Shown piece after piece: positions 1-5,535 of a stretch of 5,535 nucleotides of DNA (position 1 is the first letter of the stretch; every line of letters begins with the position of its first letter). A program made the position numbers and the translations under genes. The notes below the pieces were generated by a model. It did no database searches and was not told where the DNA came from. It was given only the letters and a program-made list of their open reading frames with translations. This stretch comes from BQOK01 sp048388525. Its GTDB lineage: Bacteria; Bacillota; Clostridia; Oscillospirales; Ruminococcaceae. The stretch lies in contig NZ_DBGCTQ010000083.1 of assembly GCF_048388525.1 (NCBI RefSeq), forward strand, positions 1 to 5,535, in the 5' to 3' direction.

Positions 1-31
1 CAACGACACCATGCGCGAGAGCCTGGGATAA
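1..31 (+). CDS. 3' end of upstream gene, probably ABC sugar-binding protein (partial)
   Basis: An open frame enters from the left edge and stops at TAA 29-31; the visible tail reads NDTMRESLG. Nine residues cannot identify a family. The assignment to an extracellular solute-binding lipoprotein is inferred from context only: in Gram-positive CUT1 sugar importers the binding-protein gene usually sits directly before the two permease genes, with a hairpin between them, and that is the layout here. The gene starts outside the window. It could equally be another transport or regulatory gene. Confidence 0.5.
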   Translation, partial: NDTMRESLG

Positions 32-35
32 CCCA

Positions 36-78
36 TAGCAGCGGGGCCGGAGCAAATGCTCCGGCCCCGCTTTTGCTA
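36..78 (+). terminator. Strong GC-rich hairpin between upstream gene and permease genes
   Basis: Bases 41-54 (GCGGGGCCGGAGCA) are the exact reverse complement of 57-70; about 12 pairs would form around a six-base loop. Four T follow at 71-74, as in an intrinsic terminator. TAGCA (36-40) can also pair with TGCTA (74-78), with TTT 71-73 bulged, which lengthens the stem over the T run. Because the T run is short and the permease ribosome binding site is only 20 bases further on, I read it as a partial terminator or an mRNA-stabilising/processing hairpin that lets the upstream binding protein be made in excess over the membrane subunits. A complete stop is possible, but then a promoter would have to fit into 75-90. 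Confidence 0.75.
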
Positions 79-90
79 TTTCACGTGGTA

Positions 91-95
91 AGGAG
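91..95 (+). promoter_or_regulatory. Ribosome binding site of first permease
   Basis: AGGAG lies 7 bases before ATG 103. It decides the start: a longer frame opens with TTG at 73, but that codon lies in the T run of the hairpin and has no ribosome binding site. Confidence 0.85.
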
Positions 96-102
96 ATACA
101 AG

Positions 103-984
103 ATGAATACACAACATCGTGACAGGGTGTTCCTGGGAATGATCCTGCCTGCCTTTTTGGGGTTTATGCTGCTGTTTATCGTGCCCACGTTGATGAGCTT
201 TGCATACAGCGTGACCAACTGGTCGGTGTATAACCCGGAGATCCGGTTTGTGGGCTTTACGAACTTTGCAAAGCTGTTTGCCGACCAGAAGACCATGGCG
301 GCCATTGGGCATTCGATTAAATATGCAGTGCTGATTACCCTGATCCAGAACGCGCTGGCAATTTTGTTTGCGGTGCTGCTGGCCCGCAAGCTGGTAATGT
401 CGAACATTTTGAAATCCATCTTTTTTCTGCCTGCGGTGCTGAGCATCCTGGTGGTGGGATACCTGTTTCAGTACATTATGACCAGCGCTGATTACGGCCT
501 GCTGAACAACATTTTGCGCTTTTTCAAGCTTGCGCCGGTGAACTGGCTGGGCGACAGCAACATTGCCCTGTATTCGGTGCTGGCCACCCAGGTGTGGCAG
601 TGGACGGGCTGGAGCATGGTGATCTATGTGGCAAATCTGAAAAGCATTGACGGCAGCCTGTACGAGGCAGCGCAGATCGATGGGGCGGGCACAGGCCAGT
701 GCTTTTGGCGGCTTACCCTGCCGCTGCTTTACCCGGCAACCTCGTTTAATGTGCTGATGAGCCTGATCGGCGGGCTGAAGGTGTTCGACGCCGTGTTTGC
801 CATGACCAAAGGCGGGCCGGGGTACGCCACCGAAACCATTATGACCACCATGATCCGGGAGGGCTTTAACAGTGGGCGCAACGCCTATGCCTGTGCCTTT
901 GCAGTGGTGTTCTTTGTGATCGTGTTCTGTATGACCAAGGTGATCACGTGGCTGCTGGGCCGCTGGGAGGCAAAGATCTCATGA
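103..984 (+). CDS. Sugar ABC transporter permease, MalF/UgpA type
   Basis: This 293-residue integral membrane protein is one half of the channel of a CUT1-type carbohydrate ABC importer. About six hydrophobic segments are visible, near residues 11-35, 73-95, 104-125, 155-178, 212-232 and 262-285. The cytoplasmic EAA loop that contacts the ATPase is well kept: E188-A189-A190, G194, and L204-x-L206-P207 at the standard spacing (EAA-x3-G-x9-I-x-LP, with Leu for Ile). The start 'PAFLGFMLLFIVPTLMSFAYS' region and the later 'GGPGYATET' stretch (237-245) are typical of UgpA/LacF-like proteins. Length is normal for the Gram-positive form, which lacks MalF's large extra loop. Its stop overlaps the next start (ATGA 981-984), so translation is probably coupled. 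The substrate cannot be read from the permease; the neighbouring GH16 enzyme suggests oligosaccharides from a beta-linked polysaccharide. The family call is very secure; the substrate is inference. Confidence 0.95.
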   Translation: MNTQHRDRVFLGMILPAFLGFMLLFIVPTLMSFAYSVTNWSVYNPEIRFVGFTNFAKLFADQKTMAAIGHSIKYAVLITLIQNALAILFAVLLARKLVMSNILKSIFFLPAVLSILVVGYLFQYIMTSADYGLLNNILRFFKLAPVNWLGDSNIALYSVLATQVWQWTGWSMVIYVANLKSIDGSLYEAAQIDGAGTGQCFWRLTLPLLYPATSFNVLMSLIGGLKVFDAVFAMTKGGPGYATETIMTTMIREGFNSGRNAYACAFAVVFFVIVFCMTKVITWLLGRWEAKIS

Positions 985-1823
985 AACACAGAAACTACAG
1001 AAAACGGGCGGCTGAGATGCTGCTGAACCTGGTGTACGCGCTTGTTGGCGCGGTGATGCTGCTGCCCATTTATTACCTGGTGGTGACAACCTTTAAAACC
1101 CCCGCCGAGGCGGCGGCGCATCCGCTGGGCCTGCCGGCGCATTTTACGCTGGAAAATTATAAAAATGCCCTTGCGGCAATGGAATACGGCCGGGCGCTGC
1201 GCAACAACCTGATCATTGCCGGCTGCGCGGTGGCGCTGCTGCTGGTTTTTGCCTCGATGGCCGCCTACGTGATTGCCCGCAGCCCCAAAAAGATCTTTCG
1301 GAGGATGTATTCGGTGTTTATGGTGGGGCTGATCGTGCCGTTTCAGATTGCCATTATTCCGCTGTACAAGATCGTTTCCGGGCTGCACCTGATGAATACC
1401 CTGCCGGGTGTGGTGCTGATCGACGTGTTCTGCATCAACCTGCCGCTTTCGATCTTTTTGTTCCGGGGATTCATCAACACCGTGCCGAAGGAACTGGAGG
1501 AGGCCGCGTATATGGACGGCTGCGGCATTTTGCGCACTTTCTGGCAGATCATTTTTCCGTTGCTCAAACCCATCGTTTCCACGGTGGCCATTCTGGACGC
1601 ACTGGCCGTGTGGAACGACTTTATGACCCCGCTGCTGTTTTTGCAGAGCCCCCAAAAAGGGGTGCTGCTGCAGGAGGTGTACAAAAATGTGGGCCCCTTT
1701 TCCACCAACTGGACCTCGTTTTTCCCCATGCTGGTACTGGCAACCCTGCCGCTGGTGGTGTTTTACCTGATTATGCAAAAGAGCATCATCGAAGGGGTGG
1801 TGGCGGGTTCTGTAAAGGGGTAA
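981..1823 (+). CDS. Sugar ABC transporter permease, MalG/UgpE type
   Basis: This 280-residue second membrane subunit forms a heterodimer with the preceding permease. About six hydrophobic segments lie near residues 14-36, 73-98, 110-130, 141-162, 196-219 and 247-266. The EAA loop is intact: E174-A175-A176, G180, I190-x-F192-P193. The C-terminus 'GVVAGSVKG' is the usual ending of MalG/UgpE-like permeases (compare GxxxGAVKG). The start is ATG 981, which overlaps the previous stop and has GGGAGG at 965-970, ten bases upstream, a slightly long spacing. A GTG at 948 in the same frame would lie inside the end of the first permease and add eleven residues that do not fit the family. No ATPase gene follows; in many Firmicutes such importers share a multitask ATPase (MsmX/UgpC type) encoded elsewhere. 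Family call very secure; substrate unknown. Confidence 0.95.
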   Translation: MKHRNYRKRAAEMLLNLVYALVGAVMLLPIYYLVVTTFKTPAEAAAHPLGLPAHFTLENYKNALAAMEYGRALRNNLIIAGCAVALLLVFASMAAYVIARSPKKIFRRMYSVFMVGLIVPFQIAIIPLYKIVSGLHLMNTLPGVVLIDVFCINLPLSIFLFRGFINTVPKELEEAAYMDGCGILRTFWQIIFPLLKPIVSTVAILDALAVWNDFMTPLLFLQSPQKGVLLQEVYKNVGPFSTNWTSFFPMLVLATLPLVVFYLIMQKSIIEGVVAGSVKG

Positions 1824-1866
1824 AAGAGCGGGCGCTGTGAAAAGAAGAAGGACGTTTTTCAGAAAG

Positions 1867-1873
1867 AAGGGAG
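1867..1873 (+). promoter_or_regulatory. Ribosome binding site of GH16 gene
   Basis: AAGGGAG lies six bases before ATG 1880 in a purine-rich spacer. The 56-base gap after the permease gene shows no clear -35/-10 pair and no hairpin, so the GH16 gene is probably read from the transporter transcript. Confidence 0.8.
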
Positions 1874-1879
1874 AAAAAG

Positions 1880-3907
1880 ATGAAAACAGGATTCTGCCGG
1901 TTCTTGGGCGCCGTGCTGGCGGCGGCGATGCTGGCCGGCCTGTGTTCCGCCCCAGCGGCTGCTGCGGACTGGAACCAGCGCGTGGAGGCCGAAACAGGAG
2001 ATATGACCGGCACGGTAAGAACGGAAAATATCCTGGGCGGCTCGGGCAGGACGGTGAGCTTTATTGACAATGGGCCCGCGAACGCACTGGAGATTCGGGT
2101 AACCCCCCAGGGCGGTGCAGACTACGTGATGAAACTGCGTTATCGCTCAGGCGAAGTGCGAAACCTGATGTATCAGGTCAACGGCGGCCCGGCGCGCCGC
2201 ATCTCGGGCTTCAGCAGCGGAAGCTGGAGCGCGTTTGCCAACCTTTCGATCCCGGTCACGCTGGAACCGGGCCAGGTGAATACCCTGCGCTTTTTTGCGC
2301 CGGACGGAGAGAACGGCCCAGGCCTGGATTATATTGATTTTTCCGCCGCCGCGCTGCCCGCGCGGGAAAAGCCGGGATACCGACTGATCTTTGAGGACGA
2401 GTTTGACGGCGAGGCGCTGGACACCGCGCGCTGGGTACCGCGGTATCTTTCGTCCTGGACCAAGGACCCGGGGCTGGCGGAGCCCACCTACGCCATGGAG
2501 AATGGGCTGATGCGGCTCAGGATCTTTGCCGAAACCCCGCCCTGGTGCCCGGAATACGACGGCAAGACCGTGGTTTCAGGGTTTACCACCGGCGACCGGA
2601 ACGCGCTGCACAACTGGAACGGAACCAACGTGGTGCGAAACCCCGTGGACATGCAGGCGACCCACCTGAACCAGTATGGATATTATGAGATCCGGGCAAA
2701 GGGACAGCCGGGGTCTGCCCGGCACGTGGCCTGGTGGCTGTTGGGCTTTGAGGATGTGCCGGAGGAGTCGGCGGAGATTGATGTGTTTGAACTGCTGGGA
2801 AACAATTCCCACAAGGTGCCGGTGAACTTTCACGCCTGGAACGACCCGGACGCGCCGGACGGGGGAGGTTTTTCCTACACCAACAACAAGATGGATTTTC
2901 ATGATGAATTCCACATTTACGGATTCGACTGGATCGAGGGCGGCGGCCAGGGCGCAAACCCGGACCGGATGGAGTTCTATGTGGACGGGGTGAAGACCGG
3001 CGGGCGGGACGTGAACATCGACTACCCCATGATCCAGCTGTTCTCGCTCTACGAAAAGCGGGGCGGCGGATGGACGGGCGTCTGGCTGCCCAAGCCTTAC
3101 CCCAACACGTTTGACATCGATTACGTCCGGGTGTATAAGTCGGTTCCCGGCGGCCAGGAGCTGCCGGCGGACCAGCTTGCCATTGCCGCGGTGGAGGAGC
3201 AGGAGGCCGAGGTGCTGCCCTCGGCCCGGCCGGCGCGGTATGTTTCGGCGGTGGCGGGCCATGAGGGGGAGGAATACACCGAGGCACATCTGCCGGGGGT
3301 ACGCTCCTATGGAAACGTGTTGTACAACGACGGGGTGAAAACGCAGGAGTTTGTGCGCTGGCCTGCCCTGAGCCAGGAACAATACGCCCTGCTGGAGCGA
3401 GGGGAGGCCGTGACCCTGACCGGAACGACGCCGAATCTGGCGGAGAACACGCCCGGTTACCGGGCGCCGGTGCTGACACTGCGCCCCACCCCATGGGATA
3501 CGAACCTGAACCCCCAGGGGATCGCGAAGCTGTTCGACGGCGACCCCACCAGCACCGCCTCCTGCTGGAGTGAAAAAATGAACCCCCTGCCACAGGGGGG
3601 ATATATCTCGTACCGCTTTGAGGAGCCGCGGGTGGTGGAGAGCATCCTGTTTTCGGCCAATTACGGCGCGGGGCAGGGCATCCGCAGTTACACCCTGGCC
3701 TTTTGGGATGCGGAAACCCAAAGCTGGGCCGATGAGGGCGTGGAATATACCATCCCCTGGACCGCAGCAGGCGATGTGGAGGCGGGCGAAACGGTGCGGG
3801 TGCCGCTGGCAGCGCCCGTTGTTACCGGGGCCGTGCGCATTAACATCACGGGGGCCAACACGCGCTGGGAGAACAAGATTGTAATGCGGGAGATCGCGTT
3901 TGCATAA
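1880..3907 (+). CDS. Secreted family 16 glycoside hydrolase with carbohydrate-binding modules
   Basis: A 675-residue exported enzyme. Residues 1-29 are a Sec signal peptide (K2, R7, hydrophobic 9-21, probable cut after APAAAA before D30); Cys22 is preceded by Leu and makes no lipobox. Residues 31-156 look like a CBM6/35 beta-sandwich, from VEAETG (calcium-type Glu36/Glu38) to GLDYIDF. Residues 165-421 are the GH16 catalytic domain, from LIFEDEFDG to FDIDYVRVYK. EIDVFE at 299-304 is the ExDxxE motif of retaining GH16 enzymes with a beta-bulge: Glu299 nucleophile, Asp301 helper, Glu304 acid/base. FHIYGFDW (344-351) and EFYVDG (365-370) are also typical. Residues about 465-530 resemble a bacterial Ig-like domain (DGV..., VRW, LTGT), and 547-675 an F5/8C (CBM32-like) domain from LFDGDPTS. 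No LPxTG, SLH or membrane anchor is seen. The likely job is endo-cleavage of a beta-glucan or beta-galactan; the exact substrate is not readable. Placement after two sugar permeases supports cutting followed by uptake. Family secure, accessory domains moderately so. Confidence 0.93.
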   Translation: MKTGFCRFLGAVLAAAMLAGLCSAPAAAADWNQRVEAETGDMTGTVRTENILGGSGRTVSFIDNGPANALEIRVTPQGGADYVMKLRYRSGEVRNLMYQVNGGPARRISGFSSGSWSAFANLSIPVTLEPGQVNTLRFFAPDGENGPGLDYIDFSAAALPAREKPGYRLIFEDEFDGEALDTARWVPRYLSSWTKDPGLAEPTYAMENGLMRLRIFAETPPWCPEYDGKTVVSGFTTGDRNALHNWNGTNVVRNPVDMQATHLNQYGYYEIRAKGQPGSARHVAWWLLGFEDVPEESAEIDVFELLGNNSHKVPVNFHAWNDPDAPDGGGFSYTNNKMDFHDEFHIYGFDWIEGGGQGANPDRMEFYVDGVKTGGRDVNIDYPMIQLFSLYEKRGGGWTGVWLPKPYPNTFDIDYVRVYKSVPGGQELPADQLAIAAVEEQEAEVLPSARPARYVSAVAGHEGEEYTEAHLPGVRSYGNVLYNDGVKTQEFVRWPALSQEQYALLERGEAVTLTGTTPNLAENTPGYRAPVLTLRPTPWDTNLNPQGIAKLFDGDPTSTASCWSEKMNPLPQGGYISYRFEEPRVVESILFSANYGAGQGIRSYTLAFWDAETQSWADEGVEYTIPWTAAGDVEAGETVRVPLAAPVVTGAVRINITGANTRWENKIVMREIAFA

Positions 3908-3924
3908 AGCGGTGCAAAACCGTG

Positions 3925-3961
3925 AAAAAGAGCCCGGGCCATATGGCCCAGGCTCTTTTTT
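3925..3961. terminator. Bidirectional intrinsic terminator between convergent genes
   Basis: Bases 3925-3940 pair with 3945-3960 around an ATAT loop, with one C/A mismatch (3935/3950): a run of five A, GAGCC, GGGCC, the loop and the complement, ending in TTTTTT (3956-3961). The A run on the left becomes a T run on the minus strand, so the same hairpin can end transcription of the GH16 operon from the left and of the purine-salvage operon from the right. It starts 17 bases after the GH16 stop and 45 bases beyond the phosphoribosyltransferase stop. Confidence 0.9.
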
Positions 3962-4005
3962 CGCGCTTGCAGGCAAGAGGCCCGGCGCATTTGTGACCCC
4001 GCACT

Positions 4006-4548
4006 TTACCGGGTAAACAGAGGGAGCGGTTCCAGGAAAAGGATGTCGGCCCGGTGGGCGGCATCGCCCTCGGCCAGGATCGCGGCTTTGGCCACGACAA
4101 GCGCGCCGGCCTTTTCGGCCAGGCGCTCGATGGCGCCCAGGCTTTCGCCGGTGCTGATCACGTCGTCCACGATGGCCACGCGCTTGCCGCGGATGGCCAG
4201 CGCGTCCTTGCCGTCCAGGCAGAGGGTCTGGGGTTTCTGGGTGGTGATGGAGGTGACTTCATCCACCAGGGGCTGGGCCATGTAGGGCTTTACGCTCTTG
4301 CGGGCCACGATGTAATAGGGCAGGCCCAGAAGGCGGCTGAGCTCGTGCACCAGGGGGATACCCTTTGCCTCGGCGGTGAGGAGGTAGTCCACCGGCGGCA
4401 GCTTGGGGGCGAGCGCCTGCGCGGCGGCCGTTACCAGCTCCTGGTCGCCCAGGATCACAAAGCTTGCAATGGAGAGTTCCGGCGTGAGCTGGATGATGGG
4501 AAGCTGACGCACCACGCCGGCCACGCGAAGTTCATAGCATTCAGACAT
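4006..4548 (-). CDS. Purine-type phosphoribosyltransferase (apt-like)
   Basis: A 180-residue cytoplasmic type I phosphoribosyltransferase, the normal size for adenine or xanthine enzymes. It would join a free nucleobase to PRPP, giving the nucleoside monophosphate and pyrophosphate. The PRPP-binding signature is VAIVDDVISTGES (residues 124-136), with paired Asp128/Asp129 and the TGES phosphate loop. The EAKG loop at 60-63 and VARKSVKPYM at 81-90 match in position the ExxG and (V/A)RK segments of adenine phosphoribosyltransferase. Overall it resembles Apt (COG0503) more than Bacillus Xpt, but adenine, guanine, hypoxanthine and xanthine all remain possible, so no symbol is given. The start is ATG 4548, set by AAGGAG eight bases upstream; the frame stays open to about 4740 but overlaps the permease gene there. 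It lies 43 bases after the nucleobase permease gene on the same strand, and the pair is a likely import-and-trap operon. Confidence 0.9.
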   Translation of the reverse strand: MSECYELRVAGVVRQLPIIQLTPELSIASFVILGDQELVTAAAQALAPKLPPVDYLLTAEAKGIPLVHELSRLLGLPYYIVARKSVKPYMAQPLVDEVTSITTQKPQTLCLDGKDALAIRGKRVAIVDDVISTGESLGAIERLAEKAGALVVAKAAILAEGDAAHRADILFLEPLPLFTR

Positions 4549-4556
4549 AAAAAACG

Positions 4557-4562
4557 CTCCTT
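4557..4562 (-). promoter_or_regulatory. Ribosome binding site of phosphoribosyltransferase
   Basis: On the minus strand AAGGAG lies eight bases before ATG 4548, followed by CGTTTTTT. It fixes the start of the transferase and rules out the longer in-frame opening inside the permease gene. The rest of the 43-base gap (4549-4591) shows no hairpin or promoter. Confidence 0.85.
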
Positions 4563-4591
4563 TTACTGAATTGAATGGATGTACAGGGCGG

Positions 4592-5535
4592 TCACAGGCC
4601 GAGCCCGAAGCCGAACAGGACCTTGAGCAGGATGCCGGCCAGCATGCCCACAAAGGGGTCCACAAAGGCGGTGACGCCCATGGTGACCCCGGCCACGATG
4701 GGATCGCCCGGGTTTGCCCCGGAGAAGGCGATGGCGGCATCGCCGGGGATGGTGACCACCGCGCCCAGGATGAGCAGGAACCCGGCGATGCTTTGGCTGG
4801 GCACGAATTTGCCGATCTTGGGCAGAAGGCCGAAGAAGAGGATCGCGGCCATGATGAGCATCATCAATACGCCCGCGCCCACCGGGTGGGGGGCCGAACC
4901 GGTGGCCGAGATGATCGCCTCCACCGGCGCGCCGCCGAACAGGGCGCTGACGGCGTCGGCAAGGCCCGAGTAGATGGTGAGGTGGTCCACGTTCTGGGCG
5001 GTGCCCGCCATGCTGCCGGTGATGTTGCCAAAAGCGATGTTGGCCCCGATGGTCAGGCAGGCCAGCGCCAGCGCGCCCCGCAGCACGGTGAGGTTGAAGA
5101 CGGGCTTTTGGAGCACCAGCCTGGCCATTTTTTCACCCTGGCCCACGCCGCCGCCGATATCCTGCTTTGCCAGCTTTGCCGCAACGCTTGCGGCCACCAG
5201 GCTGAGGACGATGGTGTACACCAGGTTGTGCCCCAGGAAAAAGTACACCAAAAACGCGACCCCAATGGACACCCCGCCCACCAGGGCGTTTTCTTTCAGC
5301 ATGCCAAGGCTGAGCTTGGTGAGCACCAGGCCCACGCCGGCCATCATGGCGTGCAGCACCACGTCGCCCGCGAAGTTCGTGATGACGGTGAGCAGGCCGC
5401 AGGCACCCAGCACCGCCATGGTGAGGCCCGCGAAGAGAACCATGGACAGCCGCTCGCGCATGTTTTTGCCCATGGTGCCGGCCATGACCACCGTCTCGGC
5501 CTGGAACGAGATGGGCGCCACGCTGCCCAGCGCGG
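4592..5535 (-). CDS. NCS2-family nucleobase (xanthine/uracil/purine) permease, 5' end outside window
   Basis: The visible C-terminal 313 residues are a multi-pass membrane protein ending at TGA 4594-4592. The frame runs off the right edge (first full codons read ALGS), so roughly the first quarter to third of a usual 430-460-residue protein is missing; the GTG near 5521 is an internal Val, not the start. Hydrophobic segments lie near visible residues 30-52, 56-73, 83-98, 102-117, 151-169, 218-237, 249-262, 277-291 and 294-311. The segment GTAQNVDHLTIYSGLADA (177-194), followed by LFGGAPVEAIIS (198-209), is of the type seen in NCS2 xanthine/uracil permease-like proteins of Firmicutes; this family moves nucleobases with protons. 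The phosphoribosyltransferase directly downstream supports a purine substrate. A purine riboswitch or PurR site would lie before the gene and cannot be seen. Family call fairly secure; base specificity inferred only. Confidence 0.85.
   Translation of the reverse strand, partial: ALGSVAPISFQAETVVMAGTMGKNMRERLSMVLFAGLTMAVLGACGLLTVITNFAGDVVLHAMMAGVGLVLTKLSLGMLKENALVGGVSIGVAFLVYFFLGHNLVYTIVLSLVAASVAAKLAKQDIGGGVGQGEKMARLVLQKPVFNLTVLRGALALACLTIGANIAFGNITGSMAGTAQNVDHLTIYSGLADAVSALFGGAPVEAIISATGSAPHPVGAGVLMMLIMAAILFFGLLPKIGKFVPSQSIAGFLLILGAVVTIPGDAAIAFSGANPGDPIVAGVTMGVTAFVDPFVGMLAGILLKVLFGFGLGL

Noticed and set aside
73..102. TTG at 73 as start of the first permease
   Set aside because: It lies in the T run of the hairpin, has no ribosome binding site, and would add ten residues before ATG 103, which has AGGAG at a good spacing.
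948..980. GTG at 948 as start of the second permease
   Set aside because: It would overlap the first permease by 37 bases; ATG 981 gives the common ATGA overlap and the expected N-terminus.
885..1778. Long minus-strand frame of 297 codons opposite the second permease
   Set aside because: The translation is rich in His, Gln and Arg with low complexity, as expected for the antisense of a GC-rich membrane protein gene; the plus strand encodes a clear permease.
1913..1970. Lipoprotein signal at Cys22 of the GH16 protein
   Set aside because: The residue before the Cys is Leu, not Ala/Gly/Ser, and a better Sec cleavage site follows after the APAAAA run.
1837..2067. Small basic frame starting GTG 1837 before the GH16 gene, as a leader peptide
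   Set aside because: No ribosome binding site, and it runs into the signal-peptide region of the GH16 gene in another frame; its Lys/Arg content only mirrors the purine-rich spacer.
2576..3976. Long minus-strand frames opposite the GH16 gene (up to 466 codons)
   Set aside because: They lie opposite a convincing GH16 gene, contain no recognisable domain, and one runs through the terminator hairpin.
3966..3977. CTTGC-AG-GCAAG palindrome after the terminator
   Set aside because: The two-base loop and five-base arms are too small to support a function.
4054..4569. Plus-strand frame of 171 codons opposite the phosphoribosyltransferase
   Set aside because: Antisense shadow; the minus strand has a full PRPP motif and a ribosome binding site.
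4549..4740. N-terminal extension of the phosphoribosyltransferase up to 4740
   Set aside because: It overlaps the permease coding region in another frame, is Pro/Ser-rich, and ATG 4548 has a strong ribosome binding site.

Overview
The window looks like ordinary chromosomal DNA from a GC-rich, Gram-positive anaerobe of the Clostridia, possibly a gut Oscillospiraceae relative. This is inferred from the strong AGGAG-type ribosome binding sites, the sugar ABC permease pair without its own ATPase, the Sec-secreted multi-domain glycosidase and the purine-salvage gene pair. No 16S or other marker is present, so the taxon is a guess.

Left part (1-3961, + strand): the last codons of an upstream gene, probably the sugar-binding lipoprotein of an ABC importer, are followed by a strong GC-rich hairpin (36-78). 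Then come two binding-protein-dependent permease genes of the MalF/UgpA and MalG/UgpE type (103-984 and 981-1823), overlapping by ATGA. After 56 bases follows a 675-residue secreted family GH16 glycosidase (1880-3907), with a CBM6/35-like module in front and an Ig-like plus F5/8C (CBM32-like) module behind. A bidirectional terminator (3925-3961) closes the block. The parts fit one pathway: the enzyme cuts an external polysaccharide, most likely a beta-glucan or beta-galactan type polymer, and the importer takes up the oligosaccharides. No ATPase is present, so a shared MsmX/UgpC-type ATPase encoded elsewhere is expected.

Right part (4006-5535, - strand): a purine-salvage pair converges on the carbohydrate block. 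The transcription order is an NCS2-family nucleobase permease (5' end outside the window), 43 bases, then a 180-residue type I phosphoribosyltransferase. The permease would import a nucleobase and the transferase would trap it as a nucleotide using PRPP.

There are no tRNA or rRNA genes, CRISPR arrays, insertion sequences or obvious signs of transfer. I found no convincing evidence for an undescribed system. The most open questions are the substrate and subfamily of the GH16 enzyme, the role of the hairpin before the permeases, and the base specificity of the phosphoribosyltransferase.
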